From NCBI GenBank assembly GCA_051010055.1, contig JBPCVY010000111.1:1-10581 (forward strand): a DNA stretch of 10,581 nucleotides, in the 5' to 3' direction. A program made the position numbers and the translations under genes. Shown in pieces: positions 1-7,378 of this stretch. How positions within the stretch are numbered: position 1 is the first letter of the stretch; each line of letters opens with the position of its first letter. The DNA comes from CAJQND01 sp051010055. Lineage in GTDB: Bacteria > Pseudomonadota > Alphaproteobacteria > Rhizobiales > CAJQND01. The notes under the pieces are model-generated. The model was given only the letters and a program-made list of their open reading frames with translations. It was not told the DNA's origin and did not search any database.

Positions 1-804
1 GGCAATATCCATTGTAATGTGATGGCCGCCCACCGGCACAGCATCGGCGAAAATGATGTTTCCGCCGCTGAACACCGAAATGGTTGATGTTTCGCCGCCC
101 AAATCGATGCAGGCGACGCCCATATTCACTTCATCTTCCACCAGGACCGAGCGCCCGGCCGCATATGGCGCGATTACCAGTCCGGCAATATCCAAATGGC
201 AGCGCTTGATCACCATCGCCAGGTTTTTGATGGGGCCAGGTTCAACGCTCACAGCATTGAGCTGAATGCCAACCCGCTCGCCAAACATCCCGCGCGGATC
301 GCGTAAATTGCCAATGTGATCGAGCCCATATCCGGTCGGATTGGTGTGCAAGATAATTCGTTTGCCCGGATCTATCTTGCGGTGGGCAAGTTCAATCAAC
401 CGGCCAACATCCTTGGCGCTTACCTGGCCGCCGCTGGTTTTCGTCTGGGCTTTATAGGTGGAGCAAATGGGCCGCCCGCCAGAAACGTTTACGTAAACGG
501 AATCAACTGCCTTGCCTGCTTGGCGCTCGGTAGCATCCACGACCAGCCGGATTGAGCGCTCTGCCTCAACAAGGTCAACCACCGTGCCCGCGCGCACCCC
601 GCGTGAGGCCTGGTGTGCAAAGCCCAGCACTTTGAGCTGACGCTTGCGCTCGCCGCCAAAGGCGCGGTTTTTGACCGAAACCACCTGAGCAATCATGCAG
701 GCAACTTTGGTGCTGCCAATATCAATTGCCGCGATAAGAGGTGATTTATCGCCCGCAGTGCCGCGCGAACCTGATTTTCCCCGTTGCAATTGCACAACCG
801 TCAT
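1..804 (-). CDS. ftsA: Cell division protein FtsA, N-terminal 268 residues (3' end of gene outside window)
   Basis: FtsA is an actin-like ATP-binding protein that tethers FtsZ to the inner face of the cytoplasmic membrane and recruits later divisome proteins. Reading from the ATG at 804, 268 codons are open to the window edge. Usual family length is about 420-440 residues, so the C-terminal part, including the membrane-binding helix, is missing. Visible parts: a phosphate-1 loop (IDIGSTK, residues 27-33), the FtsA-specific 1C/SHS2 region at roughly 100-185, and the phosphate-2 loop around 233-240 (IDLGGETS). In the last motif Glu238 sits where most actin-fold proteins have the second Gly of GxG. 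The start is supported by AGAGGG at 813-818, eight bases upstream. The gene follows ftsQ after 46 bases, the widest gap in the window; ftsZ would be expected next. Residues 1-20 are a poorly conserved, basic lead. Confidence 0.97.
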   Translation of the reverse strand, partial: MTVVQLQRGKSGSRGTAGDKSPLIAAIDIGSTKVACMIAQVVSVKNRAFGGERKRQLKVLGFAHQASRGVRAGTVVDLVEAERSIRLVVDATERQAGKAVDSVYVNVSGGRPICSTYKAQTKTSGGQVSAKDVGRLIELAHRKIDPGKRIILHTNPTGYGLDHIGNLRDPRGMFGERVGIQLNAVSVEPGPIKNLAMVIKRCHLDIAGLVIAPYAAGRSVLVEDEVNMGVACIDLGGETSTISVFSGGNIIFADAVPVGGHHITMDIA

Positions 805-828
805 GTGCTCTGCCCTCTACCCGCTTTA

Positions 829-845
829 CCGGCCAGAAGAGCCGG
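829..845 (-). repeat. Short GC-only inverted repeat in the ftsQ-ftsA spacer
   Basis: On the minus strand CCGGC and GCCGG flank a seven-base loop, giving a possible 5-bp all-GC hairpin in the mRNA just after the ftsQ stop codon and upstream of the ftsA ribosome binding site. No U run follows, so it does not look like an intrinsic terminator. It could be chance in GC-rich DNA, or a small structure affecting ftsA translation or mRNA processing. The function is unsupported. Confidence 0.3.
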
Positions 846-850
846 AATGT

Positions 851-1732
851 TCACTTCGCCGAAACCTTCACGGCTTCGATTTTCCTGCGTGCAGCGGCGC
901 CTCGTTCAGACAGCCTGAGGGTTACCCGGTCAGAAAGCCGTAAATCGATACTCACGATTTCCCGGCTCATAATCGCCTGTTCGCGCTCAAGATGGACAAG
1001 CGTTTCAAGAGCGCCAGGAACATTCGTTTCCGGCAGCAACACCCGCACCCCGTTGGCAAAGTACAAAGTCCAGTGCCGGTCTGCGACGCGCGCTGCAGCA
1101 CGCACCATTAACCTTACCGAAGAATGAACTGACAGTTGGTTAACAAGCACGGCAGCATTTTCCTGCGCCCCCCTGCCCACAACCACGGGCAGTTGTGCCC
1201 ATTCAGCAGCGCTAAGGTGGGTCATTACCTTGCCAGACTCATCAATAACGAAGAATTGCCCGCGCGTTTGCCACAGCGCATAGGGCTGTCGTTCGTTGAT
1301 GGTTATCCACAACTTGTTGGGAAATAGATGCTTTACCGAAGCATCAGCCACCCAATTCAGGTTCTGCAGGTTTGCGCGGGCAGTGCCTGCGTCAAACCCG
1401 ATAAGCGAGCCGCCGCGCTTCACCCCGATGGCGTTCAGAACATCTTCCGGGCGGGCCTCTTTAAGGCCTGTAATCTGGATATCTTCGGCAGACAGCCCGA
1501 CATAATGGGCGGAATTGTCCGCAAGCTCTTTCAGCGGCGAGCCTTCTTTCTCAAAATGACCACCAAGTATCAGCGCATCCAGCAATGCTGCGGATAGAAT
1601 GGCCATGGCGCCGAGCCGGGTTGCAACCCCTACGGCCCGCGAGCGGCATATCTCCTCAAACCGTGCAAAGGCGCGATTTGAAGGCGCGCGCCTTTTCCTG
1701 CGACGAAGTTGGTGCCCACCTACCGGTCGCAT
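851..1732 (-). CDS. ftsQ: Cell division protein FtsQ
   Basis: FtsQ is a bitopic inner-membrane protein of the divisome that bridges the cytoplasmic FtsZ/FtsA ring and the periplasmic septal synthesis machinery, classically through FtsB/FtsL. The 293-residue protein has a basic cytoplasmic tail (LRRRKRRAPSNR, residues 9-20), one membrane segment at about 33-58, a POTRA domain at about 82-150 (IQITGLKEARPEDVLNAIGV and following, ending in the INERQPYALW strand) and a periplasmic FtsQ domain to about 275. Length and domain order fit the family; the sequence itself is poorly conserved, as usual. The ATG at 1732 has AAGGA at 1739-1743, six bases upstream, and lies inside the end of ddl (13-base overlap), so translation is probably coupled. 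The C-terminus is rich in Arg, Lys and Ala. Identification rests on domain layout plus position between ddl and ftsA. Confidence 0.96.
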   Translation of the reverse strand: MRPVGGHQLRRRKRRAPSNRAFARFEEICRSRAVGVATRLGAMAILSAALLDALILGGHFEKEGSPLKELADNSAHYVGLSAEDIQITGLKEARPEDVLNAIGVKRGGSLIGFDAGTARANLQNLNWVADASVKHLFPNKLWITINERQPYALWQTRGQFFVIDESGKVMTHLSAAEWAQLPVVVGRGAQENAAVLVNQLSVHSSVRLMVRAAARVADRHWTLYFANGVRVLLPETNVPGALETLVHLEREQAIMSREIVSIDLRLSDRVTLRLSERGAAARRKIEAVKVSAK

Positions 1733-2664
1733 GATGCATCCTTAATCATCCAGTCGACCAATTCCTCGTAGGAATGGCCCGCATGCTCTGCAAGTTCCGG
1801 TACAAGGGATGTACCCGTCATGCCCGGCTGGGTGTTGGTTTCCAAAATGATCAGCTGATCGCTTTCATCGGCGGTTTCGTCATATCTGAAATCAGACCTG
1901 GAAACCCCGCGGCAGCCCAATATCTCATGAGCTTTCAGGGAGTAGCTTTGTACCTTGCGGTAAATACTGGTTGGTATCTCGGCTGGCAGAATATGCTTGG
2001 AGCCGCCAGGAACATATTTGGAGTCATAATTGTAGAAGTCACCCATGGAGACGATATCGATAACGCCGAGCGCCACATTTCCCATCACCGCACAAGTCAG
2101 CTCGCGTCCGCCCACATATTCCTCAACCATCACCTCATCGCCATACTGCTCTTTGGTGAACAGATTACCTACCGGAGCATTTTCATCTTCGCGCACAATC
2201 CGCACGCCCACGCTGGAGCCTTCCGCAACGGGCTTGATGACATAGGGAAGCATGAGCGGGTGGTCCACAAGCTCCCGGTCAAGATCGACGATTTTGCTGC
2301 GCGCCACCGGGATTTTGGCTTGCCGGTAAAGCGCCTTGGCTTTTTCCTTGTGCATGGCAAGGGCGGAAGCAAGCACACCTGAATGGGTATACGGAATGCG
2401 CATCACCTCAAGAATGCCCTGGATACAGCCATCCTCGCCCCACTTTCCGTGCAGCGCGTTAAAGGCAACGTCTGGGCGCTTTTTCTCCAGGGATTTTGCG
2501 ATATCGGGAGTTACATCAATAAGCTCAACAATCTTGTATCCGGCACGCTCAATCGCACCAGCGCAGGCCTCGCCGCTGTCCAGAGAGACTTCGCGTTCTG
2601 CTGACCAGCCGCCGTAAAGAACAGCAACACGCAGCTTTTTCTTATCCTTGTCGCTTATGGCCAA
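1720..2664 (-). CDS. ddl: D-alanine--D-alanine ligase (DdlB type), TTG start
   Basis: Cytoplasmic ATP-grasp enzyme that joins two D-alanines using ATP; MurF then adds the dipeptide to the UDP-MurNAc-tripeptide. The 314-residue protein shows the N-terminal GGWSAEREVSLDSG block (18-31, Glu24 binding the first D-Ala in the family), HGKWGEDGCIQG (72-83), the ATP-binding YVIKPVAEGSSVGV (141-154, Lys144), EEYVGGREL (181-189), YDSKY (213-217), SRSDF (255-259) and the Mg-binding ETNTQPGMT (275-283). Tyr217 occupies the omega-loop position that marks D-Ala-D-Ala rather than D-Ala-D-lactate ligases. The frame has a stop (TGA) three codons before the TTG at 2664 and no ATG or GTG in a suitable place, so TTG is the best start; AAGGA lies nine bases upstream. 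It follows murB after 24 bases and overlaps ftsQ by 13. Confidence 0.97.
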   Translation of the reverse strand: MAISDKDKKKLRVAVLYGGWSAEREVSLDSGEACAGAIERAGYKIVELIDVTPDIAKSLEKKRPDVAFNALHGKWGEDGCIQGILEVMRIPYTHSGVLASALAMHKEKAKALYRQAKIPVARSKIVDLDRELVDHPLMLPYVIKPVAEGSSVGVRIVREDENAPVGNLFTKEQYGDEVMVEEYVGGRELTCAVMGNVALGVIDIVSMGDFYNYDSKYVPGGSKHILPAEIPTSIYRKVQSYSLKAHEILGCRGVSRSDFRYDETADESDQLIILETNTQPGMTGTSLVPELAEHAGHSYEELVDWMIKDASCDR

Positions 2665-2673
2665 CTTCCATCA

Positions 2674-2678
2674 TCCTT
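2674..2678 (-). promoter_or_regulatory. Ribosome binding site for ddl (AAGGA before a TTG start)
   Basis: AAGGA on the minus strand lies nine bases before the TTG at 2664. It supports the rare start codon. The same bases run straight into an out-of-frame ATGATG (2669-2674), which may compete for ribosomes. Confidence 0.6.
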
Positions 2679-2688
2679 GAAATTTTAG

Positions 2689-3594
2689 TTACACTTTTCG
2701 CCCTATTCGTTTGATTTCCCATGATAATTCAACGCCAGAATCTTCCTTCACCTTAGTCCGCACCGTCTCGCCCAATGTTTCGATATCCATGGCGGTGGCC
2801 CCGCCCTGGTTTATCAAAAAGTTGCAATGTTTCTCAGAAACTTGCGCATTGCCCACCATGTATCCCCGCATACCGGCATCATCGATCAGCTGCCATGCTT
2901 TTGCGCCGGATGGATTTTTGAATGTCGATCCGCCGGTGCGACTGCGCACCGGCTGAGCACGCTCACGGGCATCAGTTACCGCCTTCATGGCCTTTTCAAT
3001 CTCCGTCGGGTCACCCTTTTCCCCTTGCAACAGAGCCTGCGTGAAAATGAGGCCCTCCGGAGCACCGCAGTGCCTGTATGAATAGTTCATCTCCGCAACA
3101 CTGAGCACATGAACCTTGCCTTTCCGGTCAACCGCGCGCGCTTCAATCAGCACGTCCTTGGTTTCGCGTTCATAGGCCCCACCGTTCATGCGAAGTGCAC
3201 CGCCAATGGTGCCCGGTATACCTCTCAGAAAGGTTAATCCTTTGATACCAGCCTGAAGGGCCGCATGGGCGACCTTGACATCCGGCACTGCTGCGCCCAC
3301 CCGCAACCTGAAACCGTCCTCAACCTCAATGCCGCCAAAATCGCGGCCAAGGCGCACAACAACCCCTTCTATGCCGCCATCGCGCACCAGAAGGTTCGAG
3401 CCGACGCCGACCGGGTAAACGGGAATTTCTTGTGGCAAAGCTGCCAGGAATTCGGCCAAGTCTTCTTCATCGGCAGGCGTGAACACCACATCAGCTGGCC
3501 CGCCGACCCGGAACCAGGTGAGATCGGCCATAGAAACATTCTCGCGCAGGCGGCCGCGTACGGGCGGGAGTTTTTCAATCAACCCTGCCCCCAT
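2689..3594 (-). CDS. murB: UDP-N-acetylenolpyruvoylglucosamine reductase MurB
   Basis: Cytoplasmic FAD enzyme that uses NADPH to reduce UDP-GlcNAc-enolpyruvate to UDP-MurNAc, the substrate of MurC. The 301-residue protein carries the FAD-binding motifs WFRVGGPADVVF (27-38), VGVGSNLLVRDGG (62-74) and FLRGIPGTIGGALRMNGGAY (122-141). It also has YSYR with Arg174, the catalytic-serine motif GGSTFKNP (Ser223), and a C-terminal ELSWEIKRIG whose Glu293 matches the conserved catalytic Glu. The start was set at the ATG at 3594, which shares one base with the murC stop (TAATG). The same frame stays open a further 27 codons to an ATG at 3675 inside murC, but that extension has no family resemblance. Translation is probably coupled to murC. 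ddl follows after 24 bases. Confidence 0.97.
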   Translation of the reverse strand: MGAGLIEKLPPVRGRLRENVSMADLTWFRVGGPADVVFTPADEEDLAEFLAALPQEIPVYPVGVGSNLLVRDGGIEGVVVRLGRDFGGIEVEDGFRLRVGAAVPDVKVAHAALQAGIKGLTFLRGIPGTIGGALRMNGGAYERETKDVLIEARAVDRKGKVHVLSVAEMNYSYRHCGAPEGLIFTQALLQGEKGDPTEIEKAMKAVTDARERAQPVRSRTGGSTFKNPSGAKAWQLIDDAGMRGYMVGNAQVSEKHCNFLINQGGATAMDIETLGETVRTKVKEDSGVELSWEIKRIGRKV

Positions 3595-5024
3595 TACGCC
3601 GCGTTCCCGCTCAATTCTGCAAGCTGGTCCGGCAGTGCATAGGCCCACTGGGTAATGCTGCCCGCGCCAAGGCAAATGACAAGGTCATCCTTGCCGGCGA
3701 TGGACGCAAGAAGCTCCGGCAACTCGTCAGGACCGTCAACAAAGCGCGCATCGCGGTGGCCACGGGCGGTCATGCCCTTGGCAAGCTCGGTGTGGTTTAT
3801 GCCATCTATGGCTGCCTCGCCTGCTTCATAGACAGGCGTCACAATCACCGTGTCCGCATCATTAAAGCAGGTGCAAAACTCCGAGAATAAATCCCTCAGC
3901 CTCGTATATCTGTGGGGTTGCATCACTGCTATCACCCGGTCGCCGGTTACATCGCGCGCAGCTTTCAAAACCGCTGCAATCTCCACAGGGTGATGGCCAT
4001 AGTCATCGAATATGGGAATGCCATTCCAAACACCGGTTTTCGTAAAACGCCGTTTTACACCGCTGAAACTTTCCAGTGCAGAGCGGATTTTCTCGGCCGG
4101 TATACCAAGTTCATCGGCAACCGCAACCGCTGCACAAGCATTAAGCGCATTGTATTCGCCGGGCATGGGAAGGCGCAAATCGTCCAGCCGGCTCACCTCT
4201 CCGGTCCGCCTGCTGGTGAATTCAATTGAGAAAACCGCATCACCCTGCTCAAAGCGCAGATCCGTCAGCCGCACCTTTGCCTGCGGACTGAGGCCATAGG
4301 TGATGATCCTCCGATCCGTCACATTGCCGATCAGGGCCTGAACTTCCGGATGATCGATACACATGACCGCAAAGCCATAGAACGGGATATTTTCAACGAA
4401 CGCCTTGAAGGCAATTCGCAGGGCGTCAAAATCGCCGTAGTGGTCCAGGTGTTCCGGATCAATATTCGTCACCACAACCACATCTGAGGGGAGTTTGACG
4501 AATGTGCCGTCAGATTCATCGGATTCAACCACCATCCAATCGCCCGCCCCAAGTCTGGCATTGGTGCCATAGGCATTGATGATGCCGCCGTTGATTACGG
4601 TAGGGTCGAGCCCGCCGCCATCAAGCAAAGCGGCCACCAAAGACGTGGTTGTTGTTTTGCCGTGGGTACCGCCAATGGCAATGGTTGATTTAAAGCGCAT
4701 CAGCTCTGCGAGCATTTCAGCGCGGCGCACCACCGGCAGGAACCGTGCGCGTGCTTCAATCACTTCCGGATTATCCGCTTTTACCGCAGATGAAACCACG
4801 ACAACCCGGGCCTCGCCCAGATTGTCAGCACTGTGGCCGGTAGCAACCGGAATGCCGAGGCTTTGCAGCCGCTCCACATTTGCATTTTGCGCGAGGTCAG
4901 AACCTTGAACAGCATATCCCAACGTGTTCATTACCTCAGCAATACCGCTCATGCCAATGCCACCGATGCCAACGAAATGGATCGGCCCGATATCGGCGGT
5001 AAATTTACCCGGCGGCAAATTCAT
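3594..5024 (-). CDS. murC: UDP-N-acetylmuramate--L-alanine ligase MurC
   Basis: First of the ATP-dependent Mur ligases; it adds L-Ala to UDP-MurNAc in the cytoplasm. The 476-residue protein has the N-terminal nucleotide-sugar-binding loop FVGIGGIGMSGIAE (17-30), the P-loop GGTHGKTTTTS (118-128), ESDESDGTF (167-175), NIDPEHLDHYG (187-197), GVKRRF (322-327), DDYGHHPVE (340-348) and the C-terminal LGAGSITQW (452-460). These are the three Mur ligase domains in order and at full length. The HGK P-loop and the DDYGHHP block separate MurC from MurD and MurF. The ATG at 5024 has GGAGAG at 5031-5036, six bases upstream, within the 18-base gap after murG. The stop overlaps the murB start by one base. 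Confidence 0.98.
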   Translation of the reverse strand: MNLPPGKFTADIGPIHFVGIGGIGMSGIAEVMNTLGYAVQGSDLAQNANVERLQSLGIPVATGHSADNLGEARVVVVSSAVKADNPEVIEARARFLPVVRRAEMLAELMRFKSTIAIGGTHGKTTTTSLVAALLDGGGLDPTVINGGIINAYGTNARLGAGDWMVVESDESDGTFVKLPSDVVVVTNIDPEHLDHYGDFDALRIAFKAFVENIPFYGFAVMCIDHPEVQALIGNVTDRRIITYGLSPQAKVRLTDLRFEQGDAVFSIEFTSRRTGEVSRLDDLRLPMPGEYNALNACAAVAVADELGIPAEKIRSALESFSGVKRRFTKTGVWNGIPIFDDYGHHPVEIAAVLKAARDVTGDRVIAVMQPHRYTRLRDLFSEFCTCFNDADTVIVTPVYEAGEAAIDGINHTELAKGMTARGHRDARFVDGPDELPELLASIAGKDDLVICLGAGSITQWAYALPDQLAELSGNAA

Positions 5025-5042
5025 ATGACGCTCTCCAGAGAC

Positions 5043-6212
5043 CTATTTTTCTTCTTCGTCAAGGGTTGAATCGTAGCCTGCATCTTTAAGCGCAACTTCC
5101 AGGGCAACTTTTTCCACCGTGTCAGCAAGGCGCGCGGCTGCATCCGGCCTGCTCATATCTTTGCCCGCCTGCGCCGCTGCCAAAAGCTCCGGTTCTGAAA
5201 ACCGCAATTTTGTTATAAGCGCGGACAAACGCTCAGGCGTCAACTCGCTTTCCTCAATAATCCACCCTGCCCCAGCATGCGCAAATTCTTGCGCATTCAA
5301 CAATTGATCATTGTCGATCGCATGGGAAAGCGGAACCAGGATTCCCGGCCTGCCGATGGTGGCAAGTTCGGTAACGGTTGAAGCACCTGATCGGGAAATC
5401 ACCAGATGGGCATCGGCAATCTTTTCCGGCAAATCTCTGAAGAACGGCGCCAATTCAGCTTCAATTTCAGCTTCCTTGTATGCGGCCTGAACCCTCTCCA
5501 TGTCTTCCTGGCGCACTTGCTGGGTCAGCAGCAGGCGCTTCTTGAGATTCTTGGGCAGGGCTGCAAGTGCTGGCGGCACAATATCGGAGAACACCCGTGC
5601 ACCCTGGCTGCCGCCAAAAACCAGGAGTTTAAACGGTTGCGAGGCTTGCGGCGGCTCATATTCCGTTTCAGCTGCCTGCAACACTCTCTCGCGCACCGGA
5701 TTGCCGGTAAAAACCACCTTGTCTTTTGAGCCGTCGGGCAACTTGGCGATATTCGGGAACGATGAGGCAATGCAGGAAACCTGCTTTGCAATAGCTCTGT
5801 TGGCCCGACCCATAACCGCATTTTGCTCGTGGATACAGGTGGGGATGCGTGAAATGCATGCTGCCATCAATGGCGGGAATGATGGATAGCCGCCAAAACC
5901 GACGACGGCCAGCGGCTTCAGGGCCCCCAATACGCTTCGGGCCTTGAAGAACCCTTTGAGAAGTTGCGACCCCCCGGAGAAGAGCGTGTACGGTTTGGAC
6001 AGGCTGATTGAGGCGGATGGGATTTCGTGGATCTGAACCGCCGGAAATGCAGAACCATGATCACCAACCCGCGGGTCGGTCATCAGGTGTACGAGATATC
6101 CTCGGCCTACCAGTTCTTCAGCCAGCGCCTGGGCAGGAAACAAATGTCCGGCGGTGCCGCCAGCGGCCAACACAATGACACCGCGGGCTCGTGTATCGAA
6201 TTCAAAACTCAT
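5043..6212 (-). CDS. murG: Lipid II synthase MurG (UDP-GlcNAc transferase)
   Basis: Peripheral membrane GT-B glycosyltransferase that transfers GlcNAc from UDP-GlcNAc to lipid I, giving lipid II, on the cytoplasmic face. The 389-residue protein shows glycine loop 1 (LAAGGTAGHLFPAQALA, 15-31), VVGFGGYPSFPP (103-114), HEQNAVMGRANR (128-139), TGNPVR (169-174), glycine loop GGSQGA (200-205), and the donor-sugar region SRSGASTVTELATIGRP (273-289) followed by PLSHAIDNDQLLNA (294-307). Loop 1 reads GGTAGH where GGTGGH is usual. The start chosen is the ATG at 6212, which overlaps the ftsW stop by four bases (ATGA); a longer in-frame ATG at 6254 would add 14 residues without family support. The upstream ribosome binding site is weak, which suggests dependence on ftsW translation. 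The C-terminus is acidic (DEEEK). Confidence 0.97.
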   Translation of the reverse strand: MSFEFDTRARGVIVLAAGGTAGHLFPAQALAEELVGRGYLVHLMTDPRVGDHGSAFPAVQIHEIPSASISLSKPYTLFSGGSQLLKGFFKARSVLGALKPLAVVGFGGYPSFPPLMAACISRIPTCIHEQNAVMGRANRAIAKQVSCIASSFPNIAKLPDGSKDKVVFTGNPVRERVLQAAETEYEPPQASQPFKLLVFGGSQGARVFSDIVPPALAALPKNLKKRLLLTQQVRQEDMERVQAAYKEAEIEAELAPFFRDLPEKIADAHLVISRSGASTVTELATIGRPGILVPLSHAIDNDQLLNAQEFAHAGAGWIIEESELTPERLSALITKLRFSEPELLAAAQAGKDMSRPDAAARLADTVEKVALEVALKDAGYDSTLDEEEK

Positions 6213-7378
6213 TGGATCGGGGCCTGTTCCATATCGTGCACGGAGTGGTTCCATGCCTCAGAGCTCATATGACTCTCCGGACGCCTCCGGGTCAACGCCA
6301 GAACCAGCCCCATGCCGAAAGCCATGGCAATCAATGATGACCCGCCATAGGAGATGAACGGCAACGTCATGCCCTTTGCCGGCAGGAGCGCCACATTCAC
6401 ACCCATATTGATTACAGCCTGCATACCGAAAATCGCCACAAGCCCAGTGACCGCAAGGCGGCGGAACGGGTCGTCCTCATTCAATGTGAATGAAATTCCC
6501 CGCATGACGATGAAAGCAAAAATCAGCACAAGCGCAACGCAGGCAACCGCCCCAAACTCTTCACCGATAACCGCAAAAGCAAAGTCTGAGTGCGCATCTG
6601 GAATGCTCATTTTGACAGAACCAGCGCCCGGCCCACTGCCGAGCACGCCGCCCTTTTCAAAGGCATCGCGAGCCATATCAACCTGGAAAGTATCGCCTGT
6701 GTCCGGGCTCAAAAACCGATCAATGCGCGAGGTCACATGGGCCACCGTGAAGTAGGCAAGAACTAGACCGCCCACACCAAGCCCCGCAACCGCGAAAATC
6801 CAAATCCAGGAAATGCCGGTGACAAACAGCATGGTTATCCAGGCCGCCGTGATGAGAATTGTCTGGCCGAAGTCCGGCTGCAAAACCAGCAACCCCCCGA
6901 CACAGGCAAGCAGGAACCCGGCAACCCAAATCCCGGGCATATCGGGCCGTTTCATTGTTTCCGACATAAAGAACGCAGAAACCACGATAAACGCCGGCTT
7001 CAGGAATTCAGACGGCTGCACCGCCAACGAACCTATGGTGAGCCAACGCGTGGCGCCCTTGATTTCCGGGCCTACAACCAAGGTCATGGCAACGAGCGCA
7101 AGGCTCATCCCAAAGCCCAAAAAGGCCAAACGCCGGGCATATTGCACCGGCAGCATTGATGCGCCAATGAGCACAGCAATTGCAGGAACAAGAAAAAAAA
7201 TCTGCCGTTCAAGGAAATGAAACACCGGGATGTTGATGCGCGCAGCAACCGCCGGACTTGATGCCATGATGAATAAAACACCTGCCGCCATCAGCAACAA
7301 GATTGCCGATAGCATCTTCCGGTCAACCGTAAACCACCAATTTGCCAAAAGTCCTCTGTCTGTTCTGCCAATCAGCAT
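6209..7378 (-). CDS. ftsW: Septal peptidoglycan polymerase FtsW (SEDS family)
   Basis: Polytopic inner-membrane glycosyltransferase that polymerises lipid II at the septum together with the transpeptidase FtsI. The 389-residue protein is highly hydrophobic, with about ten membrane segments beginning near residue 23. Family motifs visible: GATRWLTIGSLAVQPSEFLK (108-127), LQPDFGQT (166-173), the outer loop with IPDAHSDFAFAVIGEEFG (259-276, Asp265 matching the invariant SEDS Asp) and LPAKGMTLPFISYGGSSLI (332-350). The position next to murG and the short polar C-terminal tail favour FtsW over RodA. The ATG at 7378 shares one base with the murD stop (TGATG) and has a strong GAGGAGG seven bases upstream. 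A run of eight T in the coding strand (7193-7200) encodes part of IFF near residues 60-62. Confidence 0.97.
   Translation of the reverse strand: MLIGRTDRGLLANWWFTVDRKMLSAILLLMAAGVLFIMASSPAVAARINIPVFHFLERQIFFLVPAIAVLIGASMLPVQYARRLAFLGFGMSLALVAMTLVVGPEIKGATRWLTIGSLAVQPSEFLKPAFIVVSAFFMSETMKRPDMPGIWVAGFLLACVGGLLVLQPDFGQTILITAAWITMLFVTGISWIWIFAVAGLGVGGLVLAYFTVAHVTSRIDRFLSPDTGDTFQVDMARDAFEKGGVLGSGPGAGSVKMSIPDAHSDFAFAVIGEEFGAVACVALVLIFAFIVMRGISFTLNEDDPFRRLAVTGLVAIFGMQAVINMGVNVALLPAKGMTLPFISYGGSSLIAMAFGMGLVLALTRRRPESHMSSEAWNHSVHDMEQAPIQ
7193..7200 (-). repeat. Homopolymer of eight T in the ftsW coding strand
   Basis: Eight A on the plus strand read as ATT TTT TTT C in the ftsW mRNA (Ile-Phe-Phe-Leu in the second membrane segment). 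The frame is intact across it, so it is not a frameshift. It is a plausible site for replication or transcription slippage, and a place where assembly errors could occur. Confidence 0.7.

Noticed and set aside
1104..1145. TTAA elements inside ftsQ as a possible CtrA-type site
   Set aside because: The two TTAA tetramers are too far apart for the TTAA-N7-TTAA spacing, and both lie within coding sequence.
1774..2382. A 202-codon open frame on the plus strand opposite ddl
   Set aside because: It mirrors the ddl codons, has no recognisable domain, and the ddl motifs on the minus strand explain the region fully.
3595..3675. A 27-codon N-terminal extension of murB to an ATG at 3675
   Set aside because: It would lie wholly inside murC, the residues do not resemble MurB, and the ATG at 3594 makes a standard TAATG coupled start and a normal-length protein.
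6213..6254. A 14-codon N-terminal extension of murG to an ATG at 6254
   Set aside because: It would overlap the end of ftsW by 46 bases; the ATG at 6212 gives the common ATGA junction and places the first glycine loop at the usual distance from the N-terminus.
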